Origin: Hemileia vastatrix
Taxonomy: Eukaryota > Basidiomycota > Pucciniomycetes > Pucciniales > Zaghouaniaceae
Length of the DNA stretch: 64,000 bases
Direction: 5' to 3'
Assembly: GCA_030280995.1 (NCBI GenBank)
Contig: JASXTE010000002.1
Coordinates: 39,908,183 to 39,972,182, forward strand
Shown: positions 36,971 to 47,245 of the stretch, one piece after another
How positions within the stretch are numbered: position 1 is the first letter of the stretch
Layout: every line of letters starts with the position of its first letter
The notes under the pieces: model-generated
Told to the model about the DNA's origin: nothing
Databases searched by the model: none
Seen by the model: the letters and a program-made list of their open reading frames with translations, nothing else
Made by a program: the position numbers and the translations under genes

Positions 36971-39900
36971 TCACCAATCCTACAAATTTCCCCAATCCCA
37001 AATTAACACAAAGATGTTAGTCAACAGAAAATAAATTTGATTAATTTTTTCACTCACTACTGTCTGCAGTCCAATGGCAGTGACAACCTCGTCTTTGATT
37101 CCAAACATTCCTTTTTTGTGCTCGACAGTAGCTGCATGTCTAATTATTGCATCTTTCTTAATCACAATTTGAGTTGCTTTGGCTACTCTTACTAACCGAC
37201 AATACACTTGTGGGAAAAGCTCATAGGGATCCTTTGATTTTCTTCTGGACGGAGCTCTTTGAAAGGACTTACTATTAAATATATTTGATCATTCTCTTCC
37301 TTTGATCTGAAAAGATCATCAATTTTCCCAAAATGGCTATCTTTTCCATAGTAGAATTCAATTGTTGAATTAGCAATGTGTCGATGGTAACTAGTAAACC
37401 TCTTTCCATGTATCAATATGCTTGCTACATTTTCAACTACCCGATCCCCACTTTTCTCCGATGGTGTCAAAGCCCGTCTTGAAGTTTCTTTTCCCATTCT
37501 TGCCCTTACCCATTTAGTAAATAATGCCATACTTAGATGGATCCATTTGTTTTGTTTATCGAGATCAATATGGATTTTTTTAGTCTCACATTGATCATTA
37601 TCTTCAGCTTCACCAAGATCTAATACCCTAGACTTCCGATACCAATGTTTGAGCATTGTTAGCGGTATCTCTCCTGTGGTAAATATTAATATATTAGCAC
37701 AGCTGAGTTTTTAAATCATTTCTTACAAACATTACATACGTGGATGGTAATTGTTTGGAATTTCAGATAATATATGATTCACCCGCTCTCCAGACCAAGT
37801 AGCTGTACCTGATGGTGGACCAAGACACTTTATCATTTCAGGATAATGTTGAGTGATATGCAGATTTGGCTTTGCATTAATATTCTTCCAACCCTCTTCA
37901 AGGCACTCACAATACTCTAACAGAAATTGATCTAGATCTTTAAGCTCATTAGTCTGTATATTTTTTAATGTCAAAAAATTGGTGATCGAGCATAATGTTA
38001 CAAGTGACTTGAGAAGATAATATTCTCTTGGTTTATCAGCTGAGGAAGCTGAAGATTCAGATTCTTTAAATTTTTCAAACCAAAGGGGTATAAGTGACAA
38101 AGGGAAGTAGAGAGTATACAGCATGTGCCATTCTGCTGCCTTGAGGGATCCTGCCTTTTTAGATCCTACTGATTTTGGAACTCGTGTTAGCCAGGAAGGT
38201 CTTCTTACTTGATCAATCATCTTCCATACAACCTGTAGCTCTGCTGCTGTGATTCGTGGATTACTACTACCTTCATTTTCTTTCTCCTTACCTTTCCTTT
38301 TATTTTCTTCATCTCTAGCTGTCTCATTTGATGAGTGAGATCCTTCACTCTGTGATATGCTAATGCTTCTTTGCCTTAAGTTATACAATGAATTCCTACT
38401 GTCACTGCTGTGAGACTGTATTGAGGCCACATCGCTATATGGAGGAATAAATTTGGAGCTGGATGACCTACTCTGGCTTCTTGATCGATTTGTTCCCAAT
38501 CCTTCATTATCTAGTCCATGATGACTTGATGACTGTCTTGAACTTGTACGTCTTTGCCGCTTGTGCTGTCTCGTGTGTCCTGTATCATCATCATCATTAT
38601 TCGTGGTGCTTAAGCTACTTCTACGTTTTTTCGAATATTTGTGCAGTGAAGTATCAGAAAAGAAATCATCATCTTCTTCTCTTACATGCCAATTTTTATC
38701 CTTTTCCAGCTTTCTTTCTAGATCTTTTGCTGCATTTTGGATTTGAAAATAGCTTAGACTGTGATCTTTTAGGTTGCCAAGCATATGTGAATGCATAACA
38801 TCAATTGAGCAATATTCAGTTGGACGCCAATATTCAAGGTTATTCAGCTCACTCCATCGTACCCCATGATTTTGAACAATTGATACACGCTCCCAATGTG
38901 ACTTAGAATTTTTCCACTTTGTTGCCCAGCACATATGATCCTCATGATTCCGTAATGAAAAATTTCCCACATTCTTTTCACTAATTTCATCTTTAGAGAT
39001 ATTACAGAAAGAGCAGAACATTTTTGCAGAGTGACTCGAAAAGCCAGCCAATTTTCGTATTGCAGGAATGTCACCTATCAAAGAGAACAATGCAACTCTT
39101 AATTTCCGGCCTCGTGGATAAAGATGTGTCTTTTCAATCAATATACCATCCCATAGAGTTTGTAGATCATTAACCAGTGGTTTTAGAAGGTGATTAAGCT
39201 GTTCACTTGTGGGTTCTGTTGGTCCGGGTATAATAGAATACAAAAAAAGATTTTCCATTTTGTATCTATCTTCTTGAGGTAGGTTCATACACACCATCAT
39301 AATATTGCCTACAGACTTCTGATGAACTCCAATCCTATTGCCACCAGGCCTAAACCAGTCGACATATAAAGTAAACATTAAGTTGCCTGAAGTTATCGTA
39401 TATTCATCATCATTGCTATCCAGAGCTGGAGTGGTTATGGGAAAGTTTTTCCAAATTGAACCATCACAAACATCCTTCATCAAATCACACTCTACACGTT
39501 CTGCCACAGGGGTTTTCTTCTCAATCAGAAGCTCAAATTTGAACAGTTTGATCTTTTCCTTAAGCCAGTCGATAAAAGAATGGTGATGAAATGTTTTAAG
39601 AGATAAGTATTTTACATGTTCTTGATGTTCCTCCATCAAATACAGCCTTTCATCACATTTAACTGCAATTTGTCCTGCTCCAAACATTTTTAAATAGCGC
39701 TTTGATGATGAAAGAAACGGTTGATTGCAACATAGTATAGATGGTTGAGATTCAGAGTTATACTCATAAAGAGCAAAGCATTTAGGACAGCATGTTTTAG
39801 TGAAAAATGATTGATTGAGCTTTAATCGACTAAAAACTGTATCTATCGAGCGTGGGACCAGGCAGACAATGCTATCAGAATCCAGTATTTCACTATCACC

Positions 39901-40357
39901 TAGAAGTTTGAGCTTCTTAATTTCTTCATCCAAAAATTGAGTACAACCTTCTTTGCTCAAATGATGAATCAGAGAAAGCTTTGCTGCCTGCCACATAATT
40001 ATTTGGCTATACCGTTCCCCAAGATTTGAGTTTCTAGAGACTGTTGAAGATACTTCTGCCCCCAATAGCAACTGCCCCTATGTAATAAATCATTGAAACA
40101 TCATAAAGACTTTAATTCTAACATTGAACTATAGATATACAGCTTACTGTTTCTGTGGAGCGGGAACTTCCAATGTTAAGTGGATTGTTGGAAGAAATAA
40201 CCATCTGGGCCTTCCTATTTCTTTCCTCTTGATGTTTTGCATAAGAATTAGAGCTTTTGAAAGCCATACCAACTTCAAAGGACCCAGAAGAAGTTTGATA
40301 CTTTCTATTGACACATCCAAGATCTTGACATTGACATACATGAAAAAATTGAGGCAT
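36971..40357 (-). CDS. Tnp2-type (CACTA/EnSpm) transposase
   Basis: Proposed exons 40357-40148, 40077-37740, 37673-37273, 37231-37058 and 36979-36971 give 1043 residues with consistent phases and a TGA stop. The N terminus has clustered cysteines (VCQCQDLGCVNRKYQ). A zinc-finger-like CCPKCFALYEYN with a following CC pair lies near residue 165. The Tnp2 core follows: LYVDWFRPGG (likely first catalytic Asp, about residue 305), MENLFLYSIIPGPTEPTSEQ, LRVALFSLIGDIPAIRKLAG, MFCSFCNISKDE, EYCSIDVMHSHMLGNLKDHS, a Ser/Arg-rich low-complexity insert, AGSLKAAEWHMLYTLYFPL and ATWSGERVNHIL. These match the transposase family of CACTA elements, in keeping with the CACCAC ends. The 41-nt fourth-exon intron (37272-37232) is uncertain: without it the frame runs VSPFKELRPEE and then needs a one-base shift before DPYELFPQVYCRL. 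It probably cuts and pastes the giant element and the related MITEs (inference). Confidence 0.85.
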
Positions 40358-41431
40358 TGTAATTGTGATAATTGTAGGAATAAGTTAGATATTCGAAGTT
40401 ACCGATTGAAGGTATTCCTTTTTTTGAAAGGCACTAGCTAATATAAGCTACATTTTTTTATCAAAAGAATATGATGGAATATGTGTTGAAATTATTTAAG
40501 TTTAAATGTTTAATTTTTAATTGGATAAATTATATATTAATTTAAAGTTATGCAGTCTACTTTATTTGTATTCTGTATACTCTCTGCATTTGTACAACAA
40601 TGCATGCATGTTTACCAGAATATTTTCTATCATAGAAAAAATTCTGTTGTACGCACAAGCATCTTAATTATTTTTCTATCAAATGCCTTCTGAGTTATAT
40701 CTAACTACCCTATAATTATTTGATTTTGATAAAAATTCTTAGTTATGGACTATAAGAAAAGTAATCCATATTTTTAACATAATTTTTAAAAAATTACCCC
40801 AAAAATCAAAGTTAAACCCAAAAATAAGTTTAATATTTTGTAAAAAACAATCACAAACATATTTCTTTCAATTTGAAAATTGTTCTGTACTAGGTAGAAT
40901 TTTCTATGAAGAAAAAATCAAAAATACTCAAATAATAGATGCTACAAAAGTGTAAACCTTAAAGAATTACATAAAAGCTGAAACCTTGTATAACTTTTCA
41001 TACATAAATGTGATGAAGTGACACTCTAGTCTATTTATTCAGGTTGAAAAAAATTACTCAAAAGAATATGTATTACTATCATATTGGACCAAAAATAATT
41101 TTTTGGTAATCAAAAAATGAACATAGCCTCACATTTAACAAATTATTTTTGTGGAAGAATTTTTTGAAAAGAAAAAAAAATCCGTTTCTTAAATGAGTCT
41201 GCTTTTATCACATAATCATTCTCTTTATTTTATACCATTCCTTTTGAGTTCAAGTTGCATATAAAAATATAATTTATGCATATTATAATTCCATAAAGTC
41301 GAAATATTTCTTATTCTTAATTTTTGTGATATTTCTCCTTAAATCAACTTTGATCATAAAGTTTTGGAGCTCAACAATTTATCCTTCCTCTTTGTTTAAT
41401 TTAATTGAACACTTTCTTAATCTAATTATTT
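40358..41431. other. Divergent promoter interval between transposase and plus-strand paralogue
   Basis: The transposase reads leftward and the next gene rightward from this 1.07-kb AT-rich interval, so both promoters should lie here. No specific site is identified; a small palindrome CATGCATG occurs near 40602. Confidence 0.45.
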
Positions 41432-42552
41432 ATGAACCCTAGTAGCTCTTACTTTCCTCATGGAAACCTTCCCACAAACACAAGAACACTTAATAGAATT
41501 TTTAATGAGACTTTGCCTCCATTCAATTCTCACTTTTGTAGATCTATACACAATTTTTGTCGTTCACTTTTGGATATGTCACCAGAATCAAATGGATGGA
41601 AACAAAACCCTACTGAAGAGCAATTAGACAGATTTTCATCATTCGACATGAATTCTTGCAACATTGCCTTTGAACTACCTCATCCAGAATCAAATTCAGC
41701 GGTTTCGTAAAAGTTTCCACCAATTTTCCGTGAATCTTTTATTGAGCACCTTCGCATGTGTGGTTTCCCAGGATCAACTTTCGCTTGGAACCTAGATTGG
41801 TTTGACAAATGGAACCAGGTCTTGGCAAATATCCTCATTAAACACTGGGACAATGCCTTAAAAACCAATAATTTGATTGCATATCCAATTGACTCAACTC
41901 AAATTAGCTTCTCAAATCAAATAGGAGTTCTTCACCGTTGGTTTTTAGGTCATGCTGATAGATTAAGACTTGGGAAGGATTCTCATAGCTCTCAAGAAAT
42001 AATCAAAGTGAGAAAGCATAAATATAGAATAAAAAAAAAGTATGAAAATCCCTTTTTTTTCAACCGTTTTTATTTATGACCTTTATTTCAAATAACAAAG
42101 ATTCTTAGAATTCAGTTAACTGAACTAAACTTCTTAAACAACTTCCACATTGTGAAACTTATCACAACCTTTTCAAAAACATCAAGTGTTGTTCAGACAC
42201 CGAAATTGATAATGATGGATCGTTAAGACGTATCTTAATGCAATGGAGGTCTGAAGATTTTTCTAAAGTTGCACAATATCTTGACCAACAACACTTTGAT
42301 ATTCGAGATAATTCAACCTACTCTGGAAGTGTGCTAAAGGACTTGGCCTTGTACAAAAGAATCAGTTTGGTTTCAACATTATCCCCTAACCTTAATCCTT
42401 CTCATGTCCCCCGGGGTTTGCCGAATGACTGTTATTCTCCCTTATATCTTGCATCTCTAAATCCTCAACAACTCAGACTTTTAAATCCTCAAAATCCCAT
42501 AAATTTACCTGCTCTCCTTGAAATTCTTTCTTCCTCTAATGTGAGTGATTGA
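41432..42552 (+). CDS. Paralogue of the 34876-36553 gene, probably decayed
   Basis: The frame starts MNPSSSYFPHGNLPTN, reaches an in-frame TAA (41708-41710) and continues in the same frame with FIEHLRMCGFPGSTFAWN, WNQVLANILIKHWDNAL and a basic segment RKHKYRIKKK. After a likely intron or frameshift near 42020-42115 a second block reads FKNIKCCSDTEIDNDG, LMQWRSEDFSKVAQYL and HVPRGLPNDCYSPLYLASL. These blocks align in order with the minus-strand gene on the other side of the transposase (for example VPRGLPNDCYSPLYL with VPKYLPKNCYSATFL). The stop falls within about five residues of the equivalent position of the TGA in the paralogue. The exact exon structure after residue about 210 is unresolved. 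Its 3' end overlaps the last coding exon of the SNF2 gene by 17 bp on the opposite strand. Function unknown. Confidence 0.6.
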
Positions 42553-44964
42553 CAAACTCCCTTAATAATAGGTTTGCACACTCATACTCCTCATTTCCAC
42601 TGTTTGGGACACTTAGCCTTGAAAACAAAAACATAATTTTAATGATTACTATTATCATTAAAATTTATAGAAATGAAATTTGGCTTACATTGTTAGCTCC
42701 ATTTTTTTCCTTTGAATCTTATACATGCTGAATTCTATACTTCCTTGTACAAAATAATTCAAAACATTTACTTCATTTTGCTGCCCCATTCTATACAGCC
42801 GATCAACAGCCTGTTGCTCAACTGCTGGATTCCAATTTGGCTCCTATTTCAACATTGAACATATAAAAAATTTAATATTTTTGTTCTTAATATGAAATAA
42901 AAGACATTGAGCTCACCATTATATATACATTTTGAGCACACCTGAGATCTATACCCACTCCTGCAGCCTGAATCGTTCCAACCAAAACTTGGCAATTTTT
43001 ATTAAAATGGAATTCATGCATATTTTTGTCTTGCTTTGTCCTGCTGAGTTCACCCGTAAGCTGGCTATACCTAATATTGTGGTCATCTAAAGCCATTTTT
43101 ATTCTATTTTGAAATATTAGAAAATTGTTTTTAATAAGCCAACACAATTTTGTAAAACAATTCATTATAGAATCACTTACATCTGCAAAAAGTCTGAAAA
43201 GTTGGAGAATATAACAGCTTTTGGAAAATTTATATCCCTTTCACCAGACAAAAAGTTTTTTAAGTGGCCTATAAGATGACAAATCTTTGCGGAATGCTGC
43301 CAGGTAAAATCAAAAGTTGGAGTTTCATCCAGATTTTCGTAGATTGGATGGTTGCAGAATTTTCTTAAAATCATCAGCTCTCTTAGAAACTCAGATGAGT
43401 CCCAAGGGAAGTCAGTGCTTCTGGAGGGCCCATATCGCTCAGTGAATCCTTCTTGAAGCACATCAAGTTTAGACCTCCATGGATCTGCTAATTGAACCGA
43501 TATCCCCCTTTGAATCTTTTTTGGAAGAGACAAAATTGCATCCTTTGTTCTACGTAGGCTTATGACTTTCATTAAGTGATTGATTGATTTAATAGAATTA
43601 GCCTTTCCTTTTTGCAAACCTGGAAAAAGGAAATTCTTCCATAACCAGTCCTCTTGCCACTTTTCAATTCTAAGAAAAAATATGAGACTTTGAAGGTCAG
43701 TGGGCCTGTTCTGAAGTGGAGTTCCAGTCAAGCATAGTCGGTGTTGGGATTCCAAGTCAAATATTGTTTGAGCCCTTTGCGAGTAAGGATTTTTAATGTA
43801 ACTAAAAGAATATTTATAAAAATTGATTATAAAAATTAAGTTTTAAGTTTTAGATATAGAAATGGGCACTAACTGAGCTTCATCTAAAACAACTCTATAC
43901 CAAAAGAGCATTTGAGTCACCGGTATCTTTTTTTGGCTTTGATTTTTTGACATCGTTGGGCTAGCTATTTCATAGGTCGTTAAAACAATAGCAGTGTCCT
44001 GTAGCTCATTGACATTAGTATTTTGACAATCCTTCCCATAAAGAACCTTGAAAGGAAGCGCATTATCTTCAAAGTGCACACTTATTTCATTGATCCAATT
44101 CGATAGTGTTGCCAGGGGGCATATAATCAGTGTGGCTGAACTCCGATTAATACCTTCTTGATTTTCTGATACCTGGAATTGTCTTGCTTCACCTTGAGTT
44201 GCACTTATAAGAGAAAGAGTTGAAAGTGTCTTTCCCAAACCCATATCATCAGGAAGTATTGACCCGTTTCCTTCAGGCGTTAATTGATTGTTAGGAAACT
44301 GATCTTTATAGTCATCAAATCCAGTTCTAAGCCAATGGTTGTCCTGGTGCCTCCACATGATATCCAACTTTTCCTTTAACATTCTTTCATTGTCAATCAT
44401 AAAATTTATTGCTTGAAGTTGATGTGTTTTGAGAACTGTTTTGATTCCTCAGATAAGTTGATCAGCTTTCCAATCTTGAGTACTCTGAGATATTTGGAAA
44501 GAGCCTTCAAAAATTACATGCCGGATATTAAAAAAGATAGTGGAGTCGTAGTTCAGGATTGGACATAAATCGATTTGTGCAGAAGAAAATGCTTCTTTAG
44601 CAAGACTGATTAGTGTACTTGAAGAAAAGAGGCATCCCCAAAGTTGATACTGATTACCAAAAACTGGAACCAAGTAAGCATGAAAATAGAAAGGCTTCAT
44701 AGGATTCAAGGCACTTCTTTGGTTTAAATGGTGAGATCCAGAGCCAATGTCACCCAATAGTGGTCCAATGTGCTGACTCTGAACTTGAGAAAGATTACCG
44801 ACAAGGGTTGGTTTTCTTTCTTCAAATAGTCCAAAAATATGAACATTCGAATGGCCTCGCTGTAAAATCGTGGGGGTCGGTGAGTTTTGAAATCTTGAAA
44901 TTACATTCATATAAATTTGATCTATTGTTATTGAGAACTGTCCAACACATCTGAGACTTGACAT
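42536..44964 (-). CDS. SNF2-family ATPase, Rad16/HLTF-like (cargo of the giant element)
   Basis: Exons 44964-43874, 43801-43181, 43103-42917, 42843-42689 and 42617-42536 join in phase to 712 codons. The ATPase motifs are all present: LKTHQLQAINFM (Q-like), DDMGLGKT (Walker A), a DEAH box formed exactly at the exon 1-2 junction (VVLDEAHYIKN), LTGTPLQNR, LMILRKFCNHP, VGTIQAAGVGIDL and NWNPAVEQQAVDRLYRMGQQ (motif VI). No RING finger is seen between the lobes. SNF2 enzymes use ATP to translocate on DNA and remodel chromatin. One in-frame TGA (44449-44451) lies just before the ATPase domain. It could be removed by a 48-nt intron from a GTACTC donor (near 44490) to an AACAG acceptor, which keeps the frame, or it is a nonsense lesion. 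The N-terminal 170 residues are not recognised. It converges with the plus-strand paralogue gene. Confidence 0.82.
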
Positions 44965-45816
44965 ATTAAGTAAGAATAGTATCTGAAGATAGTGGTTGTT
45001 AAAAGATGAATTGAAGCAAAAAATGAAGAATCAGTTTTGAATAAAACGACAAAATAACTTTTTAGCATATGCTATGCTAAGCTCATAATTCTTTCACATG
45101 TATTATTATTATCTTTTTAATAAATATTGGAAGTAAATCAATGATAACTGAAATGAATAATATGGCTTAAAAATAAATCTTGAGCCTATAGAGTAAATTT
45201 TGGTTTGTGGAGGAAGAAAAATTTTCTCAATAAAAATGTGCTTTATTGTTACATTATAATCACAAAATAGAATAATTTCACTCTTATTACACTTATTTAT
45301 GTTTCTGTCTAATAGTAAAATGCTTTAGATGTCAGTTCAAAATCCAAATTGAAACTACTACCTAGAACGATGTCTTGATACTAACATACTTTTTGTAAGT
45401 CTTTGGAAAGACACTTATGGTGATCTCAATAATATTAAAATTGATTTGAATTGTATGTTTTATCAAATATCTATGTAGTCTAGTGTAATAATTGAGATAC
45501 TACAGTTTAACCTTCTGTTACCAACTTGGAAAGAAAATATATGTAGATATTCTTAGAACGAATATCAAATTTTGCTTTCCACAAGATGGGAAAGTGAATA
45601 TTATGATATGTTAAGTGATATGTTCAAGCTTTGCTCAATCTGTGCTCAGCTCAAAATCAAAGTAATCACCAAGCTCCAAGAAACCTGTGATTGAGTTTGG
45701 TTGAACCTAGGTCTAACTGATTACCAAATCTTTGTCCAATTAATTTAAATCTGGTTTCACAATGAACTCCCAACAGCCTTCCAACAGCTTTCCAACCACT
45801 TCCCAACATTTTTAAA
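44965..45816. other. Right subterminal region of the giant element
   Basis: No gene. Near the end, four imperfect direct repeats of CCCAACAG / TTCCAAC type occur in about 45 bases (about 45765-45810), the position expected for subterminal transposase-binding repeats. Confidence 0.5.
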
Positions 45817-45859
45817 TGAGGGGTGTTGCTAGCAATACCCCCCCAAATTTTCTGTGGTG
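45817..45859 (-). repeat. Right terminal inverted repeat of the giant element
   Basis: Read in reverse it starts CACCACAGAAAATTTG, then seven G and TATTGCTAGCAA, matching the left end at 18011. Followed by ATA, the right copy of the target duplication. Confidence 0.78.
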
Positions 45860-45862
45860 ATA

Positions 45863-46874
45863 CCTCATTTGGTTTGTCTCTGTAAAACCAATTACCAAAG
45901 CAATATAGATTCTAGAAGAAACCTTCACACCTTTCAAGATACAGCTCAGAATAATATCATAAAAGATTTTTAAAAACTTCAGAAAAGCTGTTCAATAATA
46001 TTGATAATTTTTTTGTGGATTCTGGTAAAAATTCATGGAGTAATGATGTGCACTAATATCCTTCATAATATTATAATTGAATAAAAAAGCAATGAGAGCA
46101 TAGAGAGTTATGGAGAGCTTGAATAATCAAAGAGTATTGTAGAAGTAATTTCAGTAACCTTTGATCTATTTCTCTATTACACTCAAGCTTAATATCAAGA
46201 AAAAGACTATTACAAAGATAAAATGAGGGAAACTTGTATGCGAGCCCCCCCTTCACCTTTTTGTGGTTTATAATTTGAGATATTTGATTCAGGTGTACTA
46301 TTCACTAAGAATAAACAGGGAAAAATTTCTTTTAAGCTCCCCCATTTTTTGAATTCTCTTAAGCCCATGGAAGACTCAAATACTCATAAATTGATGCAAA
46401 TTTCCATACAGCCTCAATTCCATATTTGAAGTCTTTGTTGGGTTTTTAAATTGAGCTCCACAGTAGGAGGAGGTATATTTTCATCACTTTCCAAATTTTT
46501 GATTAAACTAAAAAACTCACTCAACTGAACTGAGATTTTAGCTCATTATAAATTTAGAGCTCTAGATTAAAAATATATTATTAAATATTTTAAAATAAAA
46601 AATTAATTTATTATTAGCATTAAATTTGGTAAAAAACTTGAAAAATTGAGCGCAAAAAATAATTCCTGTAGACAACTGATACTGGAACCACTGTAAAGAG
46701 AGGGTGAAATAAAGTCACTTTAAGTTAAGAAGTGGTTAATATATATATATTGGCAGTATAAATTAAAAATTAATGAGATTTTTTGTTATATTTATGGGTC
46801 AATTCACCAAAAATCCACTCAAATTAGCAAACAAGCACAACAATATGTCTTTTTTTTTGTCAAAAACTTATATT
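45863..46874. other. AT-rich interval without gene
   Basis: Lies between the giant element and E2. Only short chance frames; a TA repeat near 46739-46750. Confidence 0.55.
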
Positions 46875-47245
46875 AGGGGGTGTCAGTTCTGGCAAATCCG
46901 CACTTAAATTAAGTGCGGATTTCAAACCAAATCAGCACTTACAAATCAGCACTTAAATTTTGCAAAAAAGTCACTTATTTCAAAAAAGGGTGTCAGTTAT
47001 GACCTCAAATCAGCACTTTTTTCCCGTTTTTTTTCACAACCACATTTTGGCCACAAAACATCCCTTCCTTTCTTACCCCATCCCTGTCACATGTGACACA
47101 CTGACCTTCCTCGCTACCTACCCATCAATCCTCGGCACACACCCCTTCCTGACATTTTCAATATTTTGACCAGGCATGTTTACATTCTTTTTTACTTATT
47201 TCTTCTACTTTTTAATCTTTTTTCTTGTTATGTGCCAGTTTCATA

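Larger units (their letters stand above)
18011..45859. mobile_element. Giant CACTA-type cargo transposon (27.8 kb)
   Basis: The left end (18011-18053) and the reversed right end (45859-45817) align without gaps: CACCACAGAAAA, two variable bases, T, seven G, TATTGCTAGCAA, then CCC after three more positions; about 37 of 43 positions match. Both ends are flanked by ATA (18008-18010 and 45860-45862). Neither end motif occurs elsewhere in the window. The segment contains a Tnp2-type transposase, the enzyme of CACTA elements, which gives superfamily-consistent ends, duplication length and enzyme. Cargo: a Tet-like oxygenase, an SNF2 ATPase, an unknown 693-aa protein, two paralogous genes around the transposase, a hairpin cluster and a palindrome array. 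A 261-bp CACTA MITE is nested at 32276. Most CACTA elements are much smaller, so the size is unusual. An alternative is two unrelated end relics paired by chance; the matching TIR, TSD and transposase make this less likely. Confidence 0.72.

Noticed and set aside
38463..38798. Plus-strand open frames opposite the transposase
   Set aside because: Antisense shadows of the Ser/Arg-rich insert of the Tnp2 gene.
37732..40071. KDZ-type transposase, given the linked Tet-like gene
   Set aside because: The motif order (IIPGPTEPTSEQ, FCSFCNISKDE, IDVMHSHMLGN, LKAAEWHMLYTLYFPL) and the CACCAC ends fit Tnp2/CACTA and not the KDZ families.
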